From the NCBI RefSeq assembly GCF_029626225.1, contig NZ_JARUBP010000001.1, forward strand, positions 2,046,001-2,110,000: 64,000 nt of DNA, in the 5' to 3' direction. The notes below the pieces were generated by a model, which saw only the letters and a program-made list of their open reading frames with translations, searched no databases and had not been told where the DNA came from. Below, one piece after another: positions 16,177 to 24,806 of this stretch. Position 1 is the stretch's first letter. Each line of letters begins with the position of its first letter. The position numbers and the translations under genes are program-made. The DNA comes from Asanoa sp. WMMD1127. Its GTDB lineage: Bacteria; Actinomycetota; Actinomycetes; Mycobacteriales; Micromonosporaceae.

Positions 16177-17187
16177 CTATGACTTGCTTGGCTGCGACGA
16201 GCCCGCGACCACCACCGGCCCTTGAGCACGCTCCGGCGCCTCGACCGCTGCAACCGCCTTCGGCCCGTCCGGCATGGCCCCCCGAGGAGCCGGGGCGACC
16301 GCCTTCACCGTGGCCGGACCGTCAGCCTCCGTCCCGTCGCCCTCGGGCGCCGCCTCTGGCTCAACGGCGACTGCGCCCTCCGGCCGGGCAACGCTCCCAG
16401 CCGCCTGCGTCCCAGCCACCTGCGTCCCAGCCGCCTGCGTCCCGTCCGCTGGCGTACCGTCCGCCGGCGTACCGTCCGCCGGCGTACCGTCCGCGTCCGG
16501 GACACCCTCCGGCGCCTCGGCGATCGCGACGGACAGCGGCTCCGCCGCCGACTCGGCCGCGGCGGCCACCGCGGCCGGAGCCGACTGGGGCGTCAGGCTC
16601 GACGGCGCCTGCCACTCGATGTGCGGCGGCTCGGCCAGCGGCGTGCCGCCGAACTCCGCGAGCCACGCCGCTACCAAGGCCAGGTTCTCCCGCCACACCG
16701 ACTCAGCGATCGGCGGCAGGATGTCGTCCCACAGCGACAGGAACGTCCCGCGGAGCTGAAGTTGACCATAGGGCCGGGCCAGGAACCACATGTGCAGGTG
16801 CGCCGAGCTGTCACCCCACCGGTTCACGTGCACCCGGGCAACGCCGTCGAGGGAGCGGACTGCTCGCTCCAGGCGGACCGTCATCACCCCGAGTTCGGCG
16901 GCCAGGAGGTTCGGGAGGTCGCCGAGGTCCAGGTGCGACCGGGCCTCGAGGATGAGCACCATCGGCAGGCCCGTCGGGCGCTCCATGGCGCGGACGCGCC
17001 AGCGTTCGCTCACCCAGATGTACGCGTCGTCCGGGGTGTTGCAGGCGACGCAGTCGGCGGCGTCTTCGCCTTTGCGGCGCGGCTCGGCTTCGACCGGGTC
17101 GGCGAGTTGCTTGACGCGCAGATCGCCCTCGAACGGGAACGAAGGCCACTTGGTGTATGCGGGGACCGAGTCGGCGGAGTGAGGCAC
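16177..17187 (-). CDS. HIT-like domain protein with Ala/Pro/Gly-rich tail
   Basis: A 336-residue protein. The first 190 residues look folded: CVACNTPDDAYIWVSERW (a CxxC near residue 46) and SAHLHMWFLARPYGQ near residue 130, resembling the HxHxx active-site motif of HIT-family nucleotide hydrolases/transferases. The C-terminal 140 residues are low complexity with repeats of DGTPA and AGTQ. GTG start; TAGGGT at 17195-17200 on the minus strand could be a -10 box placing transcription very close to the GTG, so a leaderless mRNA is possible. It is the last gene before the parS-bearing spacer and lies downstream of parB but has its own upstream region. Function unknown. Confidence 0.7.
   Translation of the reverse strand: MPHSADSVPAYTKWPSFPFEGDLRVKQLADPVEAEPRRKGEDAADCVACNTPDDAYIWVSERWRVRAMERPTGLPMVLILEARSHLDLGDLPNLLAAELGVMTVRLERAVRSLDGVARVHVNRWGDSSAHLHMWFLARPYGQLQLRGTFLSLWDDILPPIAESVWRENLALVAAWLAEFGGTPLAEPPHIEWQAPSSLTPQSAPAAVAAAAESAAEPLSVAIAEAPEGVPDADGTPADGTPADGTPADGTQAAGTQVAGTQAAGSVARPEGAVAVEPEAAPEGDGTEADGPATVKAVAPAPRGAMPDGPKAVAAVEAPERAQGPVVVAGSSQPSKS
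16396..16492 (-). repeat. 15-bp in-frame repeats in the tail of the HIT-like gene
   Basis: About six 15-bp units encoding DGTPA (three or four near-identical copies) then AGTQA/AGTQV variants, around residues 232-264. Period is a multiple of three, so the frame is kept. Confidence 0.85.
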
Positions 17188-17605
17188 GAGGGTGACCCTA
17201 TCGGAGGATGCGGGCCTCCGTCCTTCCCCATTTCGGGCGGTGGAAGGGCTCTCTCCACTTGTTCATCCACAGGCCAATAACGCCTCCGACACGGGGTTTC
17301 GCTCTTTTGGAGGGGTGCCTGTGGACAACGCCTGTGTAAAACTTCTGGGCCCCACAAGGTGGCCAAGGCGCCCCGACTTCACCCCCGCGCCGTTGCGATC
17401 AGACCGATTTCGGCCAGCAGCGATTCGCGATCGTTTCAGCGAGGGTGTGGGGCGGCCAGGCCCGGGGACCCTCACGGAGGCGCGCCCGGCCGGAGTAACA
17501 CCGACGTTGCGGAACCCTCGGCTGGCCGCGCGCCGCCCAGAAAGGCGACGCTGAAGCCGAGCCACCCTTCGACACCGCCTGATCGTCTCGCTCACCGCAG
17601 ACAAG
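17188..17605. promoter_or_regulatory. Spacer between the HIT-like gene and parB with a DnaA box
   Basis: No gene is evident. TGTGGACAA at 17320-17328 is a perfect reverse-strand TTGTCCACA DnaA box, and a weaker TTCATCCACA lies near 17262. The segment nearest 17187 should hold the promoter of the HIT-like gene. The rest shows nothing recognisable. Confidence 0.5.
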
Positions 17606-17619
17606 GTTTCACGTGAAAC
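17606..17619. other. parS site 4 (perfect)
   Basis: GTTTCACGTGAAAC directly abutting (two bases shared with) the terminator stem downstream of parB. Confidence 0.93.
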
Positions 17620-17650
17620 GGCCGCGAACCCGAGAAGGGTTCGCGGCCGT
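17618..17650 (-). terminator. Terminator of the parA-parB operon
   Basis: A perfect 14-bp stem (17618-17631 with 17637-17650) and a 5-base loop GAGAA, 20 bases after the parB stop. On the minus strand the stem runs directly into GTTTCACG of parS site 4, which supplies the short U tract. Confidence 0.88.
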
Positions 17651-17669
17651 CAGTGGCCTCGCGTCAGAG

Positions 17670-18788
17670 TCACTCCGAGGACGCAGCCTCATTCATCCCG
17701 ATGATGCCGACGATCCGCTCAAGGTCGTCGACCGTCGCAAACTCGATCGATATCTTCCCCTTGTTGCGGCCGAGCTCGACCTTGACCCGCGTGTCGAAGC
17801 GGTCCGACAACTTGTCAGCCAGGTCCGCCAGCGCCGGCGCCACCGCCTTGACCCGACGCTTCGCGGAGGACGCCGGCTTGGCCGGGCCGTCCGCGAGCGC
17901 GAGGGTCACGAGCTCCTCGGTCGCCCGTACCGACAGACCCTCGGCGACAACCCGGTGCGCGAGCTCCTCCTGCGCCTGCGCGTCATCGAGACCGAGCAGC
18001 GCACGCGCATGTCCGGCCGACAGCACGCCAGCCGCAACCCGCCGCTGTACGACCGCCGGCAGATTAAGCAAACGAATGGTGTTGGAGATCTGGGGTCGGC
18101 TCCGGCCGATCCGCCGTGCCAACTCCTCGTGGGTGGCGCCGAACTCGTCGAGCAGCTGCTGGTACGCGGCCGCCTCTTCCAGGGGGTTCAGGTTGGCCCG
18201 GTGGATGTTCTCCAGCAGCGCGTCCCGCAGCATCGCGTCGTCACGCGTGTCGCGCACGATTGCCGGGATGGTGGTCCGGCCGACCGCCTGCGCGGCCCGC
18301 CACCGGCGCTCACCCATGACGAGCTCGTAGCGCCCACCTTCCTCGGTCTCCCGCACCACGATCGGCTGCAGGAAACCGACCTCCTGGATCGAGACCTTCA
18401 GCTCGTCGAGCGCCTCCTCGTCGAAAACCGACCGCGGCTGCCGCGCGTTCGGCACGATCGCGTCAACCGGAAGCTCAGCGAACCGCGCCCCCGGCACCGG
18501 CGCCAGATCCGGCTCCGGCTCCGGCTCGGGTTCGCTTGCCGCCGGCACAACGGCCTCAGCCGCCGGCGCGGGCTCCGAAGCTTCCTCGGGTACGACCGGC
18601 GCCGGCTCCTCGGCCGGGGGAGCCGACACCTGAGCGGGCGCCGGTGGAGCGCTGGGTGCGGGCGGCGCGGGGGGCGCCTCGGCCTCCGCCGGCGGCGGCG
18701 CGACCGCGACCGATGACGTGGGTGCCGGAGCGGTCGGGATCAGGGCTCCCAGTCCGCGCCCAAGACCGCCCCTCGGACGGTTCTTCAT
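17670..18788 (-). CDS. parB: Chromosome-partitioning protein ParB
   Basis: A 372-residue ParB. The conserved N-terminal [18 protein letters not shown] is the region that stimulates ParA. A Pro/Ala/Glu-rich linker covers residues 20-100. The CTP-binding domain contains [26 protein letters not shown] (near residue 160) and [21 protein letters not shown] helix-turn-helix ([22 protein letters not shown]) recognises parS, and the C-terminal dimerisation domain ends the protein. As in other systems it should load on parS as a CTP-dependent clamp and spread. The ATG overlaps the parA stop by four bases (ATGA) and has GGGAGG upstream. Confidence 0.98.
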   Translation of the reverse strand: MKNRPRGGLGRGLGALIPTAPAPTSSVAVAPPPAEAEAPPAPPAPSAPPAPAQVSAPPAEEPAPVVPEEASEPAPAAEAVVPAASEPEPEPEPDLAPVPGARFAELPVDAIVPNARQPRSVFDEEALDELKVSIQEVGFLQPIVVRETEEGGRYELVMGERRWRAAQAVGRTTIPAIVRDTRDDAMLRDALLENIHRANLNPLEEAAAYQQLLDEFGATHEELARRIGRSRPQISNTIRLLNLPAVVQRRVAAGVLSAGHARALLGLDDAQAQEELAHRVVAEGLSVRATEELVTLALADGPAKPASSAKRRVKAVAPALADLADKLSDRFDTRVKVELGRNKGKISIEFATVDDLERIVGIIGMNEAASSE

Positions 18789-21700
18789 GCCTTGCCTCCC
18801 TTGACGCCACGCTCAGCGATCTCCTGGGCCGCCTCGAAGTAGCTGGTGGCGCCTCGCGAACCCGGATCGTAGGTCATGACCGACTGGCCGTAGCTCGGTG
18901 CCTCGGAGACCCGGACGTTGCGGGGGATGACCGCGCGCAGCACCTTGTCGCCGAAGTGGTTCCGCACGTCCTGCTCGACGGCATCGGCCAGGCGCGTACG
19001 GCGGTCGTACATGGTCAACAGGATCGTGGAAACGTCGAGCGTCGGGTTGAGGTGCTGGCGTACCAGATTGATGTTGTTGATCAGCTGGTTGAGCCCTTCC
19101 AGCGCGTAGTACTCGCACTGGATGGGGATCAGCACCTCCTGCGCCGCGACGAGCGCGTTGACGGTCAGCAGCCCGAGCGACGGCGGGCAGTCGATAAACA
19201 CGTAGTCGAACGTGGCCGGGTGAGCGGCGATCGCCCGCGACAGGCGCGACTCACGCGCGACGACGGAAACTAGCTCGATCTCCGCACCAGCAAGATCGAT
19301 GGTCGCGGGTACGCACCACAGGTTCGGGATGCCCTCGACCGCCTGGGCGACGTCGGACAGCGGCACGTTGTCGATCAGGCAGTCGTACACATCCGGGATG
19401 CCGGCGTGGTGCGGCACGTTGAGCCCGGTCGACGCGTTCCCCTGCGGGTCGAGGTCGACAACCAGGACGCGGTTGCCGTGCAGGGCCAGCGCGACCGCCA
19501 GGTTGACGGTGGTGGTGGTCTTACCCACACCGCCCTTCTGGTTGGCGACGCACATGATCCTGGTGTGGTCCGGGCGCGGCATGGTCACCTCGCCGCTCGG
19601 GTTCAGGATCTGGACAGCGCGTAGCGCCTCCATCGCCAACGGCGGATCGTCCTCGTCGCGCGAGTGTGTTTCACGTGAAACGTAGGCGTCGGTGTCGGTC
19701 ACCGCTTCCTCCGGGGTCACCTCGGGTGCCACGGTGGGCGTGTCGATCCGAGGCTGGGCAGGCCGGGGCGGGGCGACATCGACCCGATCCGTGCTGGGGG
19801 CAGGCTGCGGACGGGGGGCCGGAGCCGGGGGGCGCTCGGCCACGTCGGGCCGGCCCGGGACGGCGGTGCCAGCACCACCCTCCGGGCTAGAGAATGGTAC
19901 GGCGAGAGGAACTCGCGGCGCAGTCCCGGGGCCATCTCCAGCGGCAGTCACCGCCTCCGTCTGTCCACTTGCGACCCTCGGGTCCGGCACGGGCGCGCGC
20001 CGGCCGACGGACCAACCATCGGGCCCGGTTTCACGTGAAACATGAGGCATCGTCGCGCCGGGGTCGTGGTTGCCGTTGTCATGCACGGTGTCGTCCCTGT
20101 CCGCTCGGGGTGTATCGGCTTCGCCAAAGCTCGAGGTGATCGCGTGTGGCGACATCGCTCCGGCCGGCTCAGCCGGGGCAGTGCGCATCTGGTCGGCCGG
20201 CGCAGGGGAGTGAGTTCCCGCCGCACGCTCCGCGCTGTTGCCGCGCGGCCAGCCTACGGCCGAACTCCGTTCAAGGCCACGGCTGTTCGGCTCGTCGGTG
20301 CTTTCGATACCCGAGTGTGGAGGGACAAACACCAGGAAGCCGTCAACAAGGCGCAGGTAGCCGCCCCGTCGCGGTGTCGCCACCGGCGGCCAACCAGTGC
20401 CACCGACCGGTACGCGACGGGAACCTGACACGTTGCCACGCCGATTAGCAGCCTTCGTACGCTGATCGACCGCGTCCGCATCCTCCTGGTCGACCTCGAC
20501 GTCCGCCGCCGGCCGCGGCGCCTTGTTGCTCGGCCGCGGTGGCCGCACGCCGGGGTCGCCGGGTGATTGATTCTTGACCTCTCGCCGCATGTCAGGCGTC
20601 GGCTGCTCGGACCGGTTCTCCTGTGGAGCCGACTTCTGCCGCGCCACCGAAGGTCGGGTCGTCAGCTCTTCCTGGTGAGTTTCACTAGTCCGTTCCACGT
20701 AGTTAGCCGCCTTACGACCAGCCCCGCCCGTTGTGTGCCGGCGGTCGGCCCCGCCCGGCTCACCGCCCCGCATAACCGAACCAGACACCGCAGAACCTCG
20801 ACTCGAATCGCGCGATCCCCTGCTTTTACCTGCTCCACCCAACTCGCCCTCAGAACGAGCCGGGCCGACATCTGTGCCGGACCTCGGCTTACGCGCGGCT
20901 TTGCGCGCCTTTGTGGCCGGCTCCTGCCGAGGAGCGGCGTCCGCAACCTCCAACTGCGGCGCCGCTTGCTCCGAGTCATCGACCGCCGCCTTCGAACCCC
21001 GCCGGTCAGCCACCCCTGCGGCGCCCGTCGAACCCCGCCGCTCAGGCACCACTGCGGCCTTCCGACGCGACGCCGAGGCCCCACGTCGAGCTCCCGCATC
21101 AGCGACCTTGCCAACTTCCCCATCAGGCGCCGACGATGCTTCAGACCCGGCTGCGACCGACGCCTTCGAAGCACGCCGCCCGGGCACTCCGGCGCCACCC
21201 CGACGCGAAGCCGACGCCGGGCGCCGGGTCCCCGCGTCAGCGGCCTCCGCAAGGTCCGTATGCGGCTTCGCTTGCTCCGAGCCATCAGCCCCAGCTACCA
21301 CCGCCGCCTTGGAACCCCGCCGCTCAGGCACCCCCGCGGCACCGGTCGAGCCGCGTCGCTCGGACGCATCCGCGGGTCCCTGACCCGAAGCCAATGGCCC
21401 GCGCCGAACTCCCGCATCAGCGACCTCGGCAACGTTCGTGGGCGGCGCCGCGAGCCCCGAGACTTCAGACTCGGCTGCGACAGACGCCTTCGAAGCGCGC
21501 CGCCCGGACACCCGCGCCCCAACATGACCCTTAGCCGCCGACCTACGCCGAGCTTCTCCGTCAGGGACCTCGGCGCCAGGCGCGGCGCCCGCCAAACGCT
21601 TGGACCTGGACTGTGATGCTGCAGCCGCCCTGCGCTGGCCAACGGCGCCGCGCTTGTCAGGTGCAGCTGCCTGCTGCGGGGTGGTCTCGGCACCACCCGC

Positions 21701-23230
21701 GACCTTTCCTGCGGTCCTCAAGCCAGCAGACGCAGCCGGTGCCGTGGCTGCGGTCTCTGACGTCAGCGCTGGCGTCTTGCCGCGTTGGCCAGCACCACGC
21801 TTCGCCGCCGGGACCTGGCGGGCTTTGCGTCCGCCGGGGCCGACAGCGGCAGCGCGGTCGGTCTCGCGCCGGGGTGTCCGCCCGGACTCGGGTGCCGGCG
21901 ATGCGGCACCGCTAGCACCCACCTCCGGCCCTGCACTGCTTCGAGCAGCGCCGGCCCGCACACGCCGGCCCTGTTTGGCGGCAGGGGAGTACGCAGCGTC
22001 GGGGAAATCAACCGAGAGGCGGGCATCGGCGCTGGCAGCATCAGCGCCAGCTGGCGTTATTGGAGAGCGATCGGGAGAAGCGGCCTGACTGCCGCGCGCG
22101 CCACTGCGGCGGCTATTCGCACGCGCCTGCGGCGCTGACTCCGCCACGACATCGGCAGAGCCCTTCTTCGCCGCTGCGGCCGGCTGCGCGACACTCTCGC
22201 TGACCGCCGTCTGACGGCGACCCGGAGCAGAAGCACCGCTTCTGGTCCTCGGGACCTTGGGAGCGGCCTCTGCCACCACCTCCCGGGCCGACGCAGGAGC
22301 GGACGCCTCCTTCTTCGCCTTCGCCGGCGCCAACCGGCCCGCGCCCTGCCGGGGTGCGGAGCCGCGCGCGGCCGCCGAGGGAGAGCGACGGCGACGATTC
22401 GACGCCGGCGGGGTTCCGGGCCCGCCGGCGTCGCGCGCATCCACCGCATCCGGCGCCTGGCTGCCTTCGGCTCGCCGCTGGGAAGCCGCCTCGAGACCCG
22501 GCACATCATCAACCGAGGCCGCCGCCCCGATCCGCCGGCTCGGCGAAGAACCACGAGACCTACCAGCCGGCACATCATCAGCCGAAGCCACCGCACCAAC
22601 CCCGCGGCCCGACGAAGAAGCCCGAGACCTACCAGCCGGCACATCATCAACCGAAGCCGCCACACCAACCCGGCCACCCGACGAAGAGCCCCGAGACCTA
22701 CCAGCCGGCACATCATCAACCGAGGCCGCCGCACCAACCCGGCGGCTCGGGGAAGAAGCCCGAGACCTACCAGCCGGCACACCATCAGCCGAAGCCACCG
22801 CACCAACCCGGCCACCCGGCGAAGAACCCCGAGACCTACCAGCCGGGACGTCGTCGGACGGGGGCGCCGCACCAACCCGGCGGCTCGGGGAAGAAGCCCG
22901 AGACCTACCAGCCGGCACATCATCAGCCGAAGCCACCGCACCAACCCGGCCACCCGACGAAGAGCCCCGAGACCTACCAGCCGGCACATCATCAACCGAG
23001 GCCGCCGCACCAACCCGGCGGCTCGGGGAAGAAGCCCGAGACCTACCAGCCGGCACATCATCAGCCGAAGCCGCCGCACCAACCCGGCCACCCGGCGAAG
23101 CCGACCGGGCCGCGTCACCCTCGGCCGCAGACGCACCGGTCCGCGAGCGCGGCGTCCGCCGGGGCGGGCCATCATCCGGAGATGGCGGGGAAGAGGATTC
23201 GAATCCAGCTGCTGGTCCCCGCCGACCCAT
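18785..23230 (-). CDS. parA: ParA partition ATPase with a very long repeat-rich disordered N-terminus
   Basis: The open frame encodes 1481 residues. The last 270 are a standard Par[19 protein letters not shown] (deviant Walker A, about residue 1230), [33 protein letters not shown] and [19 protein letters not shown]. Everything before about residue 1215 is predicted disordered, rich in R, S, A, G and P, with no cysteine at all although overlapping frames have many. Residues 50-256 are nine 23-aa repeats; about 570-750 hold a 108-aa composite repeat with RRAS/RRGS motifs. The ATG at 23230 immediately follows the rsmG stop, with GGAGGG five bases upstream, so the long form should be translated. 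An internal GTG at 20086 (AGGGA upstream) would give a normal 433-aa ParA. Two parS sites lie inside, read as VSRET. Confidence 0.85.
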   Translation of the reverse strand: MGRRGPAAGFESSSPPSPDDGPPRRTPRSRTGASAAEGDAARSASPGGRVGAAASADDVPAGRSRASSPSRRVGAAASVDDVPAGRSRGSSSGGRVGAVASADDVPAGRSRASSPSRRVGAAPPSDDVPAGRSRGSSPGGRVGAVASADGVPAGRSRASSPSRRVGAAASVDDVPAGRSRGSSSGGRVGVAASVDDVPAGRSRASSSGRGVGAVASADDVPAGRSRGSSPSRRIGAAASVDDVPGLEAASQRRAEGSQAPDAVDARDAGGPGTPPASNRRRRSPSAAARGSAPRQGAGRLAPAKAKKEASAPASAREVVAEAAPKVPRTRSGASAPGRRQTAVSESVAQPAAAAKKGSADVVAESAPQARANSRRSGARGSQAASPDRSPITPAGADAASADARLSVDFPDAAYSPAAKQGRRVRAGAARSSAGPEVGASGAASPAPESGRTPRRETDRAAAVGPGGRKARQVPAAKRGAGQRGKTPALTSETAATAPAASAGLRTAGKVAGGAETTPQQAAAPDKRGAVGQRRAAAASQSRSKRLAGAAPGAEVPDGEARRRSAAKGHVGARVSGRRASKASVAAESEVSGLAAPPTNVAEVADAGVRRGPLASGQGPADASERRGSTGAAGVPERRGSKAAVVAGADGSEQAKPHTDLAEAADAGTRRPASASRRGGAGVPGRRASKASVAAGSEASSAPDGEVGKVADAGARRGASASRRKAAVVPERRGSTGAAGVADRRGSKAAVDDSEQAAPQLEVADAAPRQEPATKARKAARKPRSGTDVGPARSEGELGGAGKSRGSRDSSRGSAVSGSVMRGGEPGGADRRHTTGGAGRKAANYVERTSETHQEELTTRPSVARQKSAPQENRSEQPTPDMRREVKNQSPGDPGVRPPRPSNKAPRPAADVEVDQEDADAVDQRTKAANRRGNVSGSRRVPVGGTGWPPVATPRRGGYLRLVDGFLVFVPPHSGIESTDEPNSRGLERSSAVGWPRGNSAERAAGTHSPAPADQMRTAPAEPAGAMSPHAITSSFGEADTPRADRDDTVHDNGNHDPGATMPHVSRETGPDGWSVGRRAPVPDPRVASGQTEAVTAAGDGPGTAPRVPLAVPFSSPEGGAGTAVPGRPDVAERPPAPAPRPQPAPSTDRVDVAPPRPAQPRIDTPTVAPEVTPEEAVTDTDAYVSRETHSRDEDDPPLAMEALRAVQILNPSGEVTMPRPDHTRIMCVANQKGGVGKTTTTVNLAVALALHGNRVLVVDLDPQGNASTGLNVPHHAGIPDVYDCLIDNVPLSDVAQAVEGIPNLWCVPATIDLAGAEIELVSVVARESRLSRAIAAHPATFDYVFIDCPPSLGLLTVNALVAAQEVLIPIQCEYYALEGLNQLINNINLVRQHLNPTLDVSTILLTMYDRRTRLADAVEQDVRNHFGDKVLRAVIPRNVRVSEAPSYGQSVMTYDPGSRGATSYFEAAQEIAERGVKGGKA
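19668..19681. other. parS site 5 (perfect), inside parA
   Basis: GTTTCACGTGAAAC within the coding sequence, read as YVSRET just before the ATPase domain. The GTT and TCA codons are unusual for this genome. Confidence 0.93.
20028..20041. other. parS site 6 (perfect), inside parA
   Basis: GTTTCACGTGAAAC within parA, read as HVSRET, about 45 bases downstream of the internal GTG start candidate at 20086. Confidence 0.93.
20979..21560 (-). repeat. Composite in-frame repeat of about 318-324 bp in the parA extension
   Basis: The block encoding [11 protein letters not shown] starts at 21485 and again at 21161 (plus-strand coordinates), 324 bp apart. The block encoding [15 protein letters not shown] recurs near 21300 and 20982. 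Each unit also carries VADAGxRR. The period is a multiple of three, so about 108 residues are duplicated, and R-R-x-S/T motifs are repeated. Confidence 0.75.
22494..23083 (-). repeat. 69-bp in-frame repeats, nine units with A/B alternation
   Basis: CGAGACCTACCAGCCGG recurs at 22554, 22623, 22692, 22761, 22830, 22899, 22968 and 23037, exactly 69 bp apart. Units encode 23 residues (consensus [19 protein letters not shown] followed by PSRR or SGGR). Most units alternate between an ending RASSPSRR and an ending RGSSSGGR, so the higher-order period is 138 bp, which implies expansion by doubling of a two-unit block. Confidence 0.93.
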
Positions 23231-23959
23231 TTAGTCCCTCCGGGTTCTCCCACGCCCTCGACCGCCGTCCGAGGTGGGACGGCGGCGGTCCCGGCCCGCG
23301 GGCCGGGGGTGTGTCGGCACGACGCGCTCCCGGATGACTTCCACGACGGTCGTCGGCGGGTCGACCAGGCCGACCCCGCAGTGCCGGACGACCGGCGTGG
23401 CACCACCCAGTCGACCGATCTCGGTCTGGTGTTCCGCGATCTCGTCGGAGGCCGACGCGCCCTTCAGGGCGAGCAGCCGTCCGCCGGGTGCGGTGAGGGG
23501 GAGACACCAGCCGGCTAGTCGGTCGAGCGGCGCGACCGCCCGTGCGGTGACCACGTCGGCGGGGACAAGGGTGTCCCGCACCTCCTCCGCCCGGCCACGG
23601 ACGACCGAGACAGCGTCGTCGAGGCCCAGCTGAGTCACCACTTCCGCCAGGAAGGCAGTCCGTCGTGCCAGTGGCTCGACCAGGACCATGGTGAGATCCG
23701 GACGCGCCACCGCAAGCACGATACCGGGCAAACCCGCCCCAGACCCCACGTCAACCACCGAAGCGCCGGACGGGATCAATTCGGACATCACGGCGCAGTT
23801 GAGCAGGTGGCGGTCCCAGATCCGCGGGGCCTCGCGCGGGCCGATCAGGCCACGGACCACACCCTCCGTCGCCAGCAGCGACGCATAGGACTCAGCCAGC
23901 GGCAGCCGCGCCCCGAACACCGAGGCGGCCGCGGCAGGCGGCGGGGGCAGATCACTCAC
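23231..23959 (-). CDS. rsmG: 16S rRNA (guanine527-N7)-methyltransferase RsmG
   Basis: A 242-residue SAM-dependent methyltransferase (GidB). It has the family motifs GLIGPREAPRIWDRHLLNC, VVDVGSGAGLPGIVLAVARPD (SAM-binding motif I), LVEPLARRTAFLAEV and VVTARAVAPLDRLAGW. The GTG at 23959 (VSDLPPPP) was chosen because it fits the family start; an ATG at 23998 would add 13 residues. The last codons GGG AGA ACC CGG AGG GAC TAA contain the ribosome site for the long parA frame, whose ATG follows the TAA directly. Loss of this enzyme gives low-level streptomycin resistance in other bacteria. Confidence 0.95.
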   Translation of the reverse strand: MSDLPPPPAAAASVFGARLPLAESYASLLATEGVVRGLIGPREAPRIWDRHLLNCAVMSELIPSGASVVDVGSGAGLPGIVLAVARPDLTMVLVEPLARRTAFLAEVVTQLGLDDAVSVVRGRAEEVRDTLVPADVVTARAVAPLDRLAGWCLPLTAPGGRLLALKGASASDEIAEHQTEIGRLGGATPVVRHCGVGLVDPPTTVVEVIRERVVPTHPRPAGRDRRRPTSDGGRGRGRTRRD

Positions 23960-24034
23960 CGAAACGACACTCCAGACACGATTCGGCCCGGACGGCAACC
24001 AAACCGCCCGGGCCGAACAAGCAGAAAGAAACCC

Positions 24035-24688
24035 TCAGCCCGCCGGGCGTACGACGATCCGGCGGTGCGGCTCGACGCCCTCGGACTCGCTCTCCACACC
24101 GGCCAGCGCGTTGACCACGTCGTGCACGCACTTGCGCTCGAACGCCGACATCGGCTCGAGGCGCACGGCCTCGCCGTACTCCTTGACCTTCTCGACCGCG
24201 TTCTTGGCCACCGCGGCGAGCTCCTTGCGCCGGTTGGCGCGATAGCCGCCCACGTCGAGCAGCAGGCGGCTCGGGGAGCCGGTCTCGCGGAAGACGGCCA
24301 GCCGGGTCAGCTCCTGCAGCGCCTCCAGCGTGGCGCCTCGCTGGCCGACGAGCGGCTGCAGCCGGCCACCGACGACCTCCACCACCGGCCGCCCACCGGA
24401 CACCAGCTCGTCGATGTCCCCGTCGTAGTCGAGGATGTCGAGCAAGCCCTCGACGTAGTCCGCGGCGATCTCGCTCTGCCGGAACAGGTCGTTGTCGCTG
24501 GTCTCCTTCGCCTCGGCGCCATCCGCCTCCGCGGCCTCTCCGTCCGCGTCGCCGTCGGCCTCGCCGTCGGCGTCCGCAGAGCCATCCGCCTCGTCAACGT
24601 CGTCAGCGGCCTCGTCCGCACGCGCCGCGGCCTCGTCGTTCTCCTCGTCGAACGGCTCGTCGGTGCGGGGGATGCTGGTGTCGGTCAC
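24035..24688 (-). CDS. khpB: Jag/KhpB RNA-binding protein (KH and R3H domains)
   Basis: A 217-residue protein. The first 65 residues are strongly acidic and repetitive (ADGEADGDADGEAAEADG) and replace the Jag-N domain of firmicute homologues. A KH-like domain (about 70-145; GRLQPLVGQRGATLEALQEL, with the GxxG-type loop) is followed by an R3H domain (ERKCVHDVVNALAGVESESEGVEPHRRIVV). It binds RNA and is linked to cell-division and envelope control. The GTG start has GGAGAT upstream. The gene lies between yidC and rsmG, the universal order. Confidence 0.93.
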   Translation of the reverse strand: MTDTSIPRTDEPFDEENDEAAARADEAADDVDEADGSADADGEADGDADGEAAEADGAEAKETSDNDLFRQSEIAADYVEGLLDILDYDGDIDELVSGGRPVVEVVGGRLQPLVGQRGATLEALQELTRLAVFRETGSPSRLLLDVGGYRANRRKELAAVAKNAVEKVKEYGEAVRLEPMSAFERKCVHDVVNALAGVESESEGVEPHRRIVVRPAG

Positions 24689-24806
24689 GGTTCATCTCCG
24701 TATGTCTCTCGCCGGACCCCCGGGGTCCGCTGGTCAGCCCGGCCAGGAGCCGGGCACGTCTGTCGTCGCGAGGCGCGGCCGGCGGAGGAGACGCCGGCCG
24801 CCGCGC

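Noticed and set aside
22494..23083. CRISPR-like array
   Set aside because: The periodicity is exact at 69 bp but there are no variable spacers between constant repeats; the whole unit is repeated and codes in frame with parA. No cas genes are near.
22354..23337. Plus-strand frame with [19 protein letters not shown] repeats opposite the parA repeats
   Set aside because: The 69-bp period keeps every frame open, so repeats appear in all translations. The minus-strand frame has the ribosome site, the coupling to rsmG and the ParA domain; this one has no start signal and ends in rsmG antisense.
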